Shown in pieces: positions 1 to 10,730 of a stretch of 64,000 nucleotides of DNA (positions within the stretch are counted from its first letter, which is position 1; each line of letters begins with the position of its first letter). The translations under genes and the position numbers were made by a program. The stretch comes from Chloranthus sessilifolius. Its lineage: Eukaryota > Streptophyta > Magnoliopsida > Chloranthales > Chloranthaceae. Under the pieces are notes generated by a model. That model worked only from the letters and a program-made list of their open reading frames with translations. It was not told where the DNA came from and did no database searches. The DNA is taken from assembly GCA_021018995.1 (NCBI GenBank), contig CM037584.1:141687317-141751316 (forward strand). Direction: 5' to 3'.

Positions 1-594
1 GTTGAATTACCAATAGTTAATTCATTTAAACGTGAAGGAGTTGTGGATAAATTTTACTATGAATGACTTATGTTCGGTTTCTTGTAATGAGTTATGTGTT
101 AAATTGAAACTTCTGCTAAACTCATGGTCTTGTTATATGATGGATTGACAGGTTAGAGGTTGATTGCTCGATGTGAATTTGGTTACTGGAGATTTACTTA
201 TAAATGTCTTTCTGTATAATTTATAATCAATGTATGAGTAGTCGGATAATTCAGGTATGATTATATAGTAACAGGGTGTTATTGTGAATGGTTTGATGGT
301 AAACAAAAGTGACATGTGTATGACTTTTATGGTTAGATTGGATGTGAATAATGATGTGAATGTGCAGGTGTGTAAAGGTACGTGGTTATGTGTGTGATTG
401 CAGGAAAGATGAATAGTTATGCAGGTGTGATAGGATACATCAATGAGTGTGTCCTGTTTGAATTGGCCGTATGCTGGTATGTGAGCAAGTGTCTCTTCGG
501 TATAAGTGTGTGATTAATAGGATGAGTGTGTTAAAGGCAAATGGTGTGCGTGTGATCAATTTTCGAGGATGAAAATTTTATAAGTTAGGGAGAA
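1..594 (+). mobile_element. 3' internal tail of chromovirus-like element E0
   Basis: No coding sequence is visible here. The last 50 bases contain the block TTTTCGAGGATGAAAATTTT followed by a purine-rich tract at 582-594, directly before a TGTAACAACC start of an LTR. The same arrangement (TCGATTTTCGAGGACGAAAA, purine tract, TGTCA...) ends the internal regions of E1 (10200-10234) and E2 (23780-23818), so this is read as the 3' untranslated tail and polypurine tract of a Tekay/Del-like Ty3/gypsy element whose coding part lies left of the window. Short reverse ORFs in it have no recognisable content. Confidence 0.6.
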
Positions 595-1559
595 TGTAAC
601 AACCCCAAAACTTAGGAAAATGTGTCGAACACTTAACTTAGGTGTATGTACTAGCAAGTGAAACATGCTATGTGCGAAACAACCAAATGTTTTGGCACCA
701 GAAGTCCCTCAGAAGAATGAACCATGAATCCAGACCATAGAAGAGCCTCGCGCAACTGACAAAGCTCCAGAGGATTCAGAAAAATACACTTCGTGCAGTC
801 CTCGCGAAGTTCCAAGATTTCACAAACAAGTTCTCGCACAGTAGAGTGACAGGAGAGCTTCAGAAGCCTTGAGTCGCACAGCTCTCGCAAAGTTTAGAAG
901 TTAAAGGTCGCGCAGCTCCCGCGCAGTTCAAGAAGACCCCTCTCACCCTCGCGCGGTTCGCTCAGGACAGCTGAGGAGAGAGAGCTTCAGAATCCTGCCT
1001 CACGCAGCTGTTGCGCAGTAGCCGCGGGATGTAAATATCAAGAGAACCTGTCGCGCAGTTCAGAAGAGCCTCAACGCCTCGCGAGCATCCTCGCGAAGTT
1101 CCATTAAGAAGTGAACTTCGCAGCTCTGCTCGGAAAAGAAACGATTTCAAATTAGCCTCACAAAGTGAACGGAATGCTCATACGCCCGCTATTCATAAGT
1201 ATCAATCCAACTGTGCGAAGCCCAATCCAGCGAGAGCTTAACTGTCTACCTCGCGACTGCTCAAAGCATCAAGAAGCTGTAACTACGCGACGTCTGAAGC
1301 TTTAATGTTAAACTCAACCACGCGAAGACTAGAGCTACCACGCGACATGTCTGGGAATCGACTGCAACCTAGCGAAGCTCTGAACTCCAACTTCCATCAT
1401 TCTACAGAGGACTTTTTGGGGATTTCCAAGGATTAGGGCACGCACTCCCACGCTCAAATCTCTGTGCACGCACCCCGAGGCATCTAAGGATCATTATTCG
1501 GCCACGTGGCATCGTTAAAATTAGGGTTTCCTTACCCTAATGCGCCGCCACACCACTAC

Positions 1560-1567
1560 TATATAAA
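1560..1567 (+). promoter_or_regulatory. TATA box of the E0 LTR
   Basis: TATATAAA lies in a GC-neutral stretch after the CG-rich array, followed by a pyrimidine-rich leader. The position suits transcription starting about 30 bp downstream. The call rests on the motif and context only. Confidence 0.45.
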
Positions 1568-1929
1568 CCTAAGCCTGGTTTAGGTTTAAGGGGGGAGACT
1601 TTGAGTTAGAATTTAGAAGAGGAACTCCTATCTCAGATTTTGTGATTTTCTTTTCCGTTCTTGTTCTTCCTATAACTGTAAGTAGTTTTCTTTTTCTTCT
1701 TTTGCCTCTCTCCATGGCTCAGCACTTGCTGGCCATGCCTTTGTATGTCTATTGAGGTTAGATTAATGGAGTTTTTGTAATAGGATTATACTCTTATAGG
1801 ATTTGTGTATTTGCGAGCTGTTCTGTGCAAGGCTGCTGCCTTGTGATCCGCCATTGCTTTGGCTGTGTTTCAAAGAAATGGAGGACTGATTATAAGGATC
1901 CACTCAGATCCAAGTGACACTGTAATGCA

Positions 1930-2566
1930 GGCTATCACGGTCCTATACAGCCTTAGCCCCACCACAGGACCCACTAGATCTGAAATTCTCATGGGAGCCT
2001 GAGCTGGTAGCCTTGTGACCATGGTGGTAGCTGCAATTAACTTGTTTTGTCTTGGGCTCCGTGAGGAGGATAGCCTCTGGGATAGTCTGTGACCATTTAA
2101 GTGAACAGGCTATAGCCTTAGGGTGAATCCAATCCGCCGATCCAAGATTGATCCTTCTTCCTCGAGCCTGAGCTGTTAAGCCTGGTAGGAGATTGTGCAG
2201 AGGCAAACTCCCCATATATTTGTATAGACCCGCCATCAGATGTTAGATCTGATCTGGTTATGGAGATTGTAGGCTTGTGACTGGACCATTGTAGTTCCAC
2301 TCAAGCAATGGACAACTAGATCTAAGGTGGTACTCAATCTCTTGCTGGTTCTATGTGTCTGGGCTATCATGGTCCTATACAGCCTTAGCCCCACACATAG
2401 AGCTTTAGAGGTTGAGGTTTCCTATGGATTCCCTGAGCTTGTAGCCTGGATGAAGTAGTGCCTACAATGATTAATTTGTTTTGACCCATCTCTGGACTGT
2501 GGTTCCCCTATGGGATAGTTTGTGACCATTTAAGTGGACAGGTTATACCCTTAAGGGATTGGATTA
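1930..2566 (+). repeat. Diverged direct repeat, two copies
   Basis: Copy A (1930-2130) and copy B (2362-2566) share GGCTATCAyGGTCCTATACA at their start and GGGATAGTyTGTGACCATTT near their end, with the same spacing of about 430 bp throughout. Each also carries a TGAGCT.GTAGCCT segment. The unit is not recognised; it could be a duplicated part of the E0 LTR or an independent repeat. Confidence 0.6.
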
Positions 2567-3054
2567 TGGCACAGGGATGAGTTGAATTCTTTCTCCTATT
2601 TGGTGATAATGTAGCCATTGGACAAGATTTCCATAACATCATATCTGAATCTGAGTTACAAAACTCCTCTGATCTAGACTCAATAACCTACTTCTCACCC
2701 TTTTATATTTATTTTCCACAATCCATCCATCTTCTCAACCCTTTCTATAGTTAACTCATTAGGTTATCTTAGAATACTTAGAATAAGTGACCTTAAACTC
2801 CCCTCCTTTTAGGACTGCCAGATCTATAGTCAGATCTGGAGGGACTACTAGAGATGGCTCCTTTGGAGCTGTAGATCACCTTTCCCTGTGGGACAAACTC
2901 TTACTTATCAAAACTTGCTACAAATGGACCCTGTATCTTGCAGGTCTAGGATTTCTCAGTTGTGCTGATTCCATCCCCTGTTTTACTCTTTCTTTGATTT
3001 TAAATTATTTTTACCACCAACAAATAAAACAAGCACACTGAGATTTCACAATAG

Positions 3055-4354
3055 GTACCATTAGGAAATAGGGAGATTCTCGAGGGCAGTGGCCAAGGAG
3101 AAAACCAAAATCAAGCAGAAAATCAGGATCGAGATCAAAGGGAACAAGATAGAGTGAGGGAGAGAAATGAGGAAAGAGAGGAGCGTCAGAGGATGATGCA
3201 CACAATGGAAACCATGGAAACTGCCATGGCACAGCAAGCAGCATCCTTGGCAGCACATGCAGCCCCAGAACCACATCCGACACCTACGCCTCCAGTAGGA
3301 CCTACACTACCAGTGACTTCAGCGTTTATCAAATTTAGGAGGATGAGACCTCCTAACTTTTCAGGGCAGGCAGACACCATGGCAGCTGAAAATTGGCTAG
3401 GTGAAATGGAGAACGTGTTTAGCGTACTGACATGCACAGAGGACGAGAGCGTCCGTTGGGCAATGTATATGCTAGATGGAGAAGCTGGACCTTGGTGGAA
3501 ATCTGTTTCGCGAACTAGAGCTCAAGAAACTCCAGATATGCCCTAGACATGGGATGAATTCGTTGAAGAGTTCAATAAGCAGTATTTTCCGAAGGTTGTG
3601 AGAAATCAGATGGAGACCCAATTTTTGCAACTAATGCAAGGAAGGATGACCGTAAGAGAGTACGGAGTAGAATTTATGAGACTCGCTCGCTTCGCTCCAG
3701 ACTACGTAATTTCAGATGTGATGAAAGCGAGGAGGTTCCAATAGGGTTTAAGGTCGGACATCCGAGGAGGGGTTGTGCCCTTTCAGCTAAAGACCTACGG
3801 AGAGGTCATGAGTAAGGCATTAGTGGTCGAAGAAGAAAACAATAACCGATACTGTCAGAGGGAACAACATGGAAGAGGAAGCATAGATCCAAGCAAGACT
3901 GAGAGTTATGAATCAGTAAATAAGAATTCGAGGTTCGTAGCACTGAATCAGAGGCAACCGTTCCAGACAGGGTATGGGAGAGCCGCACAATAGACTACTC
4001 ATCAAAGATTCCCATTGCTGGCATCAGGGAGACTGATGAGGTATGAAGGCCCTACTATTTCCACCGGAGTTACAGCTACACAAGGTTTTTCGAGAGCTGC
4101 TTCTTCAACACCAAGAGAGACTTGTGTCAAGTGTGGCAAGTCCCACAAAACGGCGGATTGCAGGCAAGGAATGCGAGGCTGTTTTAAATGTGGCAAGATA
4201 GGCCACGTAATTAGAGATTGCCTTGAAGCAATTAAGGAAAAGACGGCCTCAGCTTCCATGCCACGCCCTATTCAATCTCAAAAGCTAGTTGTTCAAGGGA
4301 GAGCCTACGCAGTTACTGCCCAAGAAACAAGGAGTGTACACGACGTCATTCAAG
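3055..4354 (+). pseudogene. gag: E1 gag (capsid/nucleocapsid), broken
   Basis: Gag would form the virus-like particle and bind the element RNA. The capsid (retrotransposon gag) domain is seen around 3370-3830 with the ENWLGEMENVF and AGPWWKSV motifs and the MTVREYGVEF stretch. Two CCHC zinc knuckles lie at about 4120-4220 (CVKCGKSHKTADC, CFKCGKIGHVIRDC). Stops replace Trp at 3544 (TGG to TAG), Gln near 3741 (CAG to TAG) and Gln at 3991. The N-terminus is absent because the element is truncated. The frame runs to CAAG at 4354, where a splice donor begins; without splicing it ends a few codons later in GEISFK-stop. Confidence 0.85.
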
Positions 4355-4502
4355 GTGAGATTTCTTTTAAATAAAGAATTTCAATTTAATACAATTTTAG
4401 ATAGAGAATGTTCATTCATTAGAATAATGTGTAGAACCATGTTTGTACATTAGAAAATTCTAAATAAAGTATATGCTATGTATGTATATGTATGTGTTAT
4501 AG
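4355..4502 (+). other. Predicted gag-protease intron of E1
   Basis: The donor is CAAG/GTGAGA at 4355 and the acceptor TTATAG/GTACG ends at 4502. The 148-bp interior is AT-rich and has no domain coding. Joining the flanks keeps the frame across D-V-I-Q-G-T-L, leading into the protease domain. E2 (18067-18242) and E3 (34026-34179) have introns at the identical codon. Splicing itself has not been observed; the evidence is sites, frame, composition and conservation of position. Confidence 0.7.
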
Positions 4503-7500
4503 GTACGTTACAAGTCTATGAAAAAGGGTGCTATGTAGCACGTGACGCACGAGTGTTGATAGACCCAGGGTCTACCCACTCCTTCATCACCCCTAGATTT
4601 GCAAAGAAGATGAAGATTGTTCTGGAGACACTGGACTTTGTGTTATCAGTGTCTATCCCAACGGGAGAATTAGTGAACACAGAATTAGTCTGCAAATCGG
4701 TAGTAGTGAGCGTTCGGGATGACGTTGTCTACGAATTAGACGCAAAATTAATAATGTTGGACATGCAAGGATTCGACGTGATCCTTGGCATGGATTGGCT
4801 GTCCCATCACTGTGCAATAGTAGATTGCAAGAACAAGGTTGTTATTTTCTGACCTAACACGAGAAGATCGTTTCGATTTCGAGGAGAGAGATCGACGCAA
4901 GTGCCACTCATCTCTGCAGTTAGAGCAGAACGTTTAATCAAAAAGGGATGCAGCGATTATTTGGCATTTCTGAAAGGAGATAAAGAAAAAAAAATGTTAT
5001 CTTCGAGATAGCAGTAGTGTGAGAATTCACAGACGTATTTCCCGAAGAATTGTCAGGATTACCCCGAGAGAGAGAAGTGGAATTCGCTATCGACTTGGCA
5101 CTTGGAACGGAGCCTGTTTCCAAGGCACCTTACAGGATGGCTCCTGCAGAGTTGAAAGAATTGAAAGAACAGTTGCAAGAGCTCATGGATAAAGGGTTCA
5201 TAAGACCAAGCGTGTCTCCATGGGGAGCACCAGTTTTGTTTATGAAAAAGAAAGATGGGTCGATGCGATTGTGCATTGACTATTGACAATTGAACAAACT
5301 CACTATGAAGAATCGATACCCGTTGCCAAGAATAGATGACTTGTCTGATCAGTTGCAAGGAGCGAAATACTTTTCCAAGATCAATCTGAGATCTGGATAC
5401 CATCAGTTAAGAGTCAAGGCTGAGGACATTCAGAAAACGGCATTCAGAACATGGTATGGACACTATGAATTTTTGGTGATGTCATTTGAATTGATAAACG
5501 CACAAGCTTCGTTTATGGACTTAATGAATTGGGTGTTTAAACCACACCTAGACTCTTGCGTTGTCGTGTTTGTTGACAACATCCTGATTTACTGAAAATC
5601 GAAGACGGAGCATGAAGAACACTTACGAGTCATTGTACAAACCTTGCGTGAACACAAATTGTACACCAAGCTTAGCAAATGTAAATTTTGGTTAGAAGAG
5701 GTTAGCTTTTTGGGACATGTCGTTTCAAAGCAAGGAGTCACAGTAGATCCGCTAAGATCGAGGCAGTAGTGAACTGGGAGCAACCAAAGACCGTGACAGA
5801 CGTTCGAAGTTTCCTTGGACTGGCAGGTTATTATCGACATTTCGTTGAGGGGTTTTCAAAGATATCGGGACCTCTTACGAGGCTTACAAGAAAGGATTCA
5901 AGATTTGAGTGGAGTGAGGCATGCGAGAAGAGTTTTCAAGAACTCAAGAAGAGACTCACCTCAGCTCCAGTATTAGCCATTCCATCAGGCAGTGGAGGAT
6001 TCGCGATCTATAGTGATGCTTCGTATAACGGTTTGGGTTGTGTACTAAACCAACATAAAAAGGTAATAGCTTACGGGTCAAGACAGTTGAAAGAGCATGA
6101 GAAGAACTATCCGACACATGATCTGGAACTAGCAGTGGTCATATTTGCATTGAAGATATGGCGACATTATTTATATGGAGAAACGCTTGAAATCTTCACT
6201 AACCATAAGAGCCTCAGATATCTGTTTACACAGAAGGAACTAAATATGAGGCAGCGCAGATGGATGCGGTTTCCTCAAGGACTACGACTGTTCCATACAG
6301 TACCATCCAGGCAAGGCTAACGTAGTGGCCGATGCCTTGAGTCGGAAGAGTTCAGATCAGTTGGCTAGTCTAATTTTAGGTATGCACCGATGGAAGCTAT
6401 TAGAAGATCTAGCACTATATGGTGCGAACTTTCAGCCACAGGCTACAGGAGCCTTTTTAGCCAACATATCAGTGAAACCAGTGATATTCGAACATATACG
6501 AGAACTACAGATGAAAGACCCAATACTAACCAAGATACGTCAAGATGTAACTGAAGGCATTAGATCTGAGTTTTAAATCAAGGAGGATGGTTCCTTACTG
6601 TTCAAGGGCCGTCTTTGTATTCTGGATAATGTCGAATTACGACGAACGATTCTTGATGAATCCCACAAGTCAAGCTATGCTATCCACCTGGGGAGCACGA
6701 AGATGTATCAAGATCTGAAAAAGAATTACTGGTGGAGAGGTTTGAAGCAAGACGTGGTAGAGTACATGTCGCAGTGTTTGATGTGCCAATAAGTGAAGAT
6801 TGATCATAGACACCCCGCAGGTCTATTACAACCCCTACCTATACCGGAATGGAAGTGGGAATTGATCTCCATGGACTTCATAGTCGGGCTACCGCGAACT
6901 GCAAAGAAGTACAATGCCATTTGGGTAGTAGTCGATCGATTGACCAAATCAGTACACTTCTTGCCTTACCACACGATATACACAGCGGGAAGACTGGCAG
7001 AGCTGTATATGAAAGAGATTGTCCGTTTACATGGGATTCCGAGTAGTATCATTTCAGACCGTGACCCATTGTATACATCAAAGTTTTGGAAGAGATTTCA
7101 AGAAGGAATGGGAACGAGACTAAATTTCAGTACGGCGTTTCACCCACAAACCGACGGATAGACTGAGAGGGTCAATCAAATCATTGAAGACATGCTTAGG
7201 GCATGTATGTTGGAATTACAAGGATCGTGGGATCAACACCTACCATTGATTGAGTTCGCATATAACAATAGTTTTCAGACGAGCATTGGGATGGCACCGT
7301 ATGAAGCCTTGTACGGAAGGCGATGCAAATCGCCAATCAATTGAGAAGAAACGGGGGAGAAATTTGTTTTGGGACCCGAGTTACTTGAAGATAACACAGC
7401 TATTGTCCGCATGATCAGAGAAAGACTAAAGGTGGCTCAAAGCAGGCAGAAAAGCTTTGCTGATATCAAGCTGACGAGCGTGGACTTTAAGGTGGGAGAA

Positions 7501-7920
7501 CATGTGTTCTTGAAGGTATCGCCTATGAAGGGTGTGATGAGGTTCGGAAAGAGAGGGAAGCTAAGTCCCCGCTACCTTGAACCGTTTGAAGTTTTGGGTT
7601 GAGTAGGGGAAGTAGCTTACCGCATTGGATTGCCACCATTATTTGATCAGGTACACAATGTCTTCCACATATCTATGCTTAGGAAGTATCTTAATGATCC
7701 TGACCATGTATTGAGCGGCAAATCATTCGAGATGCATGAAGATATGAACATGATCGAAGAACCGACGAAGATTTTGGATCGAAAGGAGCAAGTGCTACGC
7801 ACCAAAGTCATTCCTTTAGTGCTTGTTCGCTGGAATAATCATCCGGCTGAGGAAGCAACGTTGGAACGGGAGGCGGATGTTAAAGAACAATACCCCAACT
7901 TGTTTGAGAACGTTAGCTAG
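4503..7920 (+). pseudogene. pol: E1 pol: protease-RT-RNase H-integrase-chromodomain, broken
   Basis: Domains in order: aspartic protease 4540-4850 (DPGSTHSF in place of D-S-G-A/T, then ILGMDWL); reverse transcriptase 5050-5700; RNase H 5990-6340; integrase zinc finger 6640-6790, catalytic core 6850-7200 ([17 protein letters not shown]) and C-terminal chromodomain 7790-7915. The RT catalytic motif reads FVDNILIY, with Asp to Asn. RNase H has NHKSLRYL where E2 has DHKSLRYL. Stops: 4850, 5284, 5593, 6574, 6790, 7159, 7342 and 7600. Frameshifts lie near 4990, 5752 and 6273. Several stops are CGA-to-TGA or CAG-to-TAG changes. The chromodomain would have directed integration to heterochromatin. Confidence 0.9.
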
Positions 7921-8154
7921 TTGTTTTTTTTTTTTATAATATGTAATATTTTGACAGTACATCGATTCCTATTTTGAAACAAGTAAACGAATGAAATTAA
8001 AATTCGAGCATTTAGCTTAAACTTTTGCCAGAAAGATCGGTTCATGTGAATAAAATCTCAATTGCCTAACTAGGAAATCATGTGTGAATGATGTCCTAAT
8101 AATAGAGGAGACCAGAGGGATTATGAGCTTACAAGAACTAGAAAAATGTTTCTG
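7921..8154 (+). other. E1 spacer between pol and the extra gene
   Basis: AT-rich, with a T-run at 7925-7936. No coding or strong structure was seen. It corresponds to 21610-21800 in E2, which carries a TA microsatellite. Confidence 0.6.
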
Positions 8155-8525
8155 GGCTCGCTCGAGCGAACATTTATGCTCGTTCGCGCGACACTACATA
8201 AAAATTACACTTTCAAATCGTTCTGGACTCGCTCGAGCGAGGTCTAGTGACCGCTCGAGCAAGGTCTTTTAACCGCTCGAGCGAGGTCCATCGACCGCTC
8301 GAGCGAGGTCAGAATATATAAAAGAGGGGCGATTCATTGTTCGCTCATTTCTTCTTCAAGCGAGAGTCTGAGCGAGGAAAGGGGGTTTAGGATTTTCGAC
8401 TTCCAAGCTTTTGTCCGATTCGAGCCGGATTCGAATGATCCGATCCATCAAAAACATTTTTAAAGGTAAAATCTACCCCCTTTCCAAAATTTTTTGCATT
8501 AAAAAAAAAGCTCTATAGATATCTA
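8155..8525 (+). promoter_or_regulatory. Internal promoter of the E1 extra gene
   Basis: 8155-8310 carries at least four near-perfect copies of the palindrome CTCGCTCGAGCGAG or its half-variant GACCGCTCGAGCGAGGTC, 40-60 bp apart or closer. A TATA box, TATATAAAA, is at 8315-8323, about 200 bp before the ATG at 8526. A possible leader intron runs 8466-8518 (AAAG/GTAAAATCTACC to CTCTATAG). E2 has the same order at 21811-22241: palindromes, TATA, the same GTAAAATCTACC donor and a TAG acceptor. An internal promoter is inferred from this conservation; the 53-bp intron is short for plants and less sure. Confidence 0.6.
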
Positions 8526-9830
8526 ATGGCTTCTTCAAGCCCTAATCCCCAACCAAAGAAACGGATGGCGATTCAATCGTCGTCGGTGCGCAACAAAGCG
8601 CCGCAAGCTCCACAACCACCACAACCACCACCAACACCATCTCCTACCCCAATCGAACTAGACGATTGGTGGGGGGTAAAAATATTTGAAACCGAATGGG
8701 ATATACATCCCTCTTGTTTTGGGGATCCGATGTCTACCCAATGGACATCGGATTTCCTCACCAACAATAAACTTAGACCGTTACTTACCCCGTTCGGAGA
8801 TCGGTATTATCTGAGACTCGTGAAACTATTTTTCCAAACCCTTAACATGAACGTGAATGAGGACGCCATCCTCGTCACGATCGAAGGAAAAGAATTGATT
8901 TTTAACTGTGTCGAGATTTCGTCGGTTATGAAAAGCCCACACATCTATACACCGAGCCCACTCATCCAACCACCTTTTTCTGGGAACGTAGATTTCCCAA
9001 CGATTATTTTTGACATCACTGGCGGCACGTCCGCCTCGGGTCAATCTATCACCCGATCGCAGCTACCGCCACGCATGTGGCTGTTGGATATCATTTTTAA
9101 GAAAAACTTATACCCGACCGGCCATGACCAAGAACACCGTGATGCGTTTCTGCGAGCTTTGCACTCCGCTTTCCATAATAGGTGGATTAGCGCGCCTATG
9201 GTAGTCATTAAAGGCATGGCGCATGCCTATAAACGAAACATAAGAGGTGCTATTCCTCCACCCATCAACCGACTACCTTATGCTCGGTTGATTTCCCGAT
9301 TCCTCGACTCACAAAATGGAAAAGAAGGATTCAAGATCCGGATCGACGAGTTATCTCTTACCGATAACGTCGTCCCCTACTTAGCCCAAGACTGGAGCCG
9401 AAACTTAAAGAGCCTTCAAACTAGCGTCAACAAGAAAAGAGACCGCCAAATTTCCCGACAAGCCACGTAACAAGCACCGGCGGGACCAACTGCTCCCTCT
9501 ACTTCATCTTCACAGCCCCTACCTACCACCGACACTGCCATGATGCGGGAGATCCTCCAGCAGGGGCAGGAGATCAGGTTGCACCAGAGGTTTCAGGAGG
9601 CACTACTCATAGACCTCATGGGCTAGGCTTACCTGCAGTCATACATGGAGCGCGTCGGCGTTATGAGAGACGCTATTTTTGGAGCGTCTAGCTCGGGCCC
9701 TGCTACCAGGAGCACTACGGGGGGTACCACTACCGCCAGGGTGGTTGACAAGGATGAGGATGACGAGGACTACGATGATGATGATGGCTCCGGCGACAAC
9801 GACGACGAGTATGAGGAGGATGATGACTAG
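8526..9830 (+). pseudogene. Extra sense gene of E1: putative plant transposon protein domain
   Basis: Reads open from ATG 8526 for 314 codons, then continues in the same frame past stops at 9468 and about 9624 to TAG at 9828. The start has a proline/glutamine stretch (residues 20-45). The core (about 60-300) has WTSDFLTNN, LTPFGDRYY, VKLFFQTLNMNV, LPPRMWLLDIIFKKN and LPYARLISRFLDS. This pattern resembles the family called putative plant transposon protein (Pfam Transposase_32), whose function is unknown. The tail is strongly acidic (Asp/Glu run at 9755-9828). It lies between pol and the 3' LTR, where Tekay elements normally have nothing. E2 carries the homologue at 22242-23493. The family name is from memory of its motifs. 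Confidence 0.75.
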
Positions 9831-10234
9831 GTAGTCATATATTTTTCTTTTGGAAAATGGAAATGTAATATTTTGTTTAGACATTTCGTGGTGAGGTGGT
9901 ATTTGGACCTTTTATTTACAAACTATCGTGACATGAATGTCACAATTTTTGTAGATGGTTAACGTTATGATAGTATAGGTCTATAATTTTATCATATGAT
10001 CAATTGTATCATGATGGTGGGAATACATGATAGTATAAAATTTTATCATCATTATTCTTCACTATATGGGTATAAGTTGATATGGTTTAACGCAAGGCGT
10101 TGCGGGATTAGACCATTTGTTTAATTACCTGATGATGTATGGAGCTAGCCTATTTCATGGCCTAGTAATAGTAGTACCTAGTTACTCGAGTATCGTCGAT
10201 TTTCGAGGACGAAAACCTTATAAGATGGGGTGAA
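9831..10234 (+). other. E1 3' untranslated region and polypurine tract
   Basis: Non-coding. It contains ACTATCGTGACATGAATGTC (also in E2 near 23577), the GATTTTCGAGGACGAAAA block shared by all chromovirus tails in the window, and a polypurine tract AAGATGGGGTGAA at 10222-10234 that would prime plus-strand DNA. Confidence 0.65.
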
Positions 10235-10730
10235 TGTCATAACCCTAGATTTTGGGAACCGTACACGTCATGTACCATGCACGTGTATGTGTGGTTCACA
10301 AGGAAACCAAAACTAACATGTATACACTATGTTTGTGTGTGGGAAACACACTAACTTTCACTAAGATATATATAAGTGAATGAGGGGGAGAGAGTTTCCC
10401 CATACGTGACCTAATTAATTAATTTAGATAGAGAGAAGGAAAAAAGAAAGAGAAGAGAGGGAATCATAAAAGAGAGTAGAGTTGTTCTGAGCCGATAGAA
10501 GATTGGAAAAGGGCTAGATGAGGAACCTTGATGAGTTTCTCGTCTAGTTAGAACTTGGATCACCTTTACATCAAATACATCGATTGAGGTATGATTTAAA
10601 TACGTATATGGGTGATTAGATAATGTAGGAAGCATTAGCTGAAATGATTTTAGGTTATTTAATGCTAATAAGACATTAGATGAAGAAGGGGAAATAGTCC
10701 TCGAACTGATCAGTGATTATGTCCATCGTG

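Larger units (their letters stand above)
595..3050 (+). repeat. LTR of E0, right end unresolved
   Basis: It starts with TGTAACAACCCC straight after a polypurine tract, as a 3' LTR should. 690-1400 is full of short CTCGCGCAG/CTCGCGAAG-type units, comparable in style to the CG-rich arrays of the other LTRs here. A TATA box (TATATAAA, 1560-1567) follows, then a T-rich stretch with a possible splice donor (CTGTAAGTAG, near 1676). From 1930 there are two diverged direct repeats. No CCGGGCTGTTACA-like LTR end was found, so 1600-3050 may be LTR, another inserted repeat or a transcribed leader. Homology to E1 gag begins abruptly near 3053, so the right edge is a rearrangement junction. Confidence 0.45.

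Noticed and set aside
595-3050. 595-3050 as the 5' LTR of E1
   Set aside because: Its sequence is unlike the E1 3' LTR (10235-12437), it follows a polypurine tract, and no PBS follows it.
3011-3283. Reverse-strand ORFs over gag (for example 3011-3283, 16570-16854, 17319-17705)
   Set aside because: They mirror the codons of clearly recognisable Gag on the plus strand and have no domain of their own.
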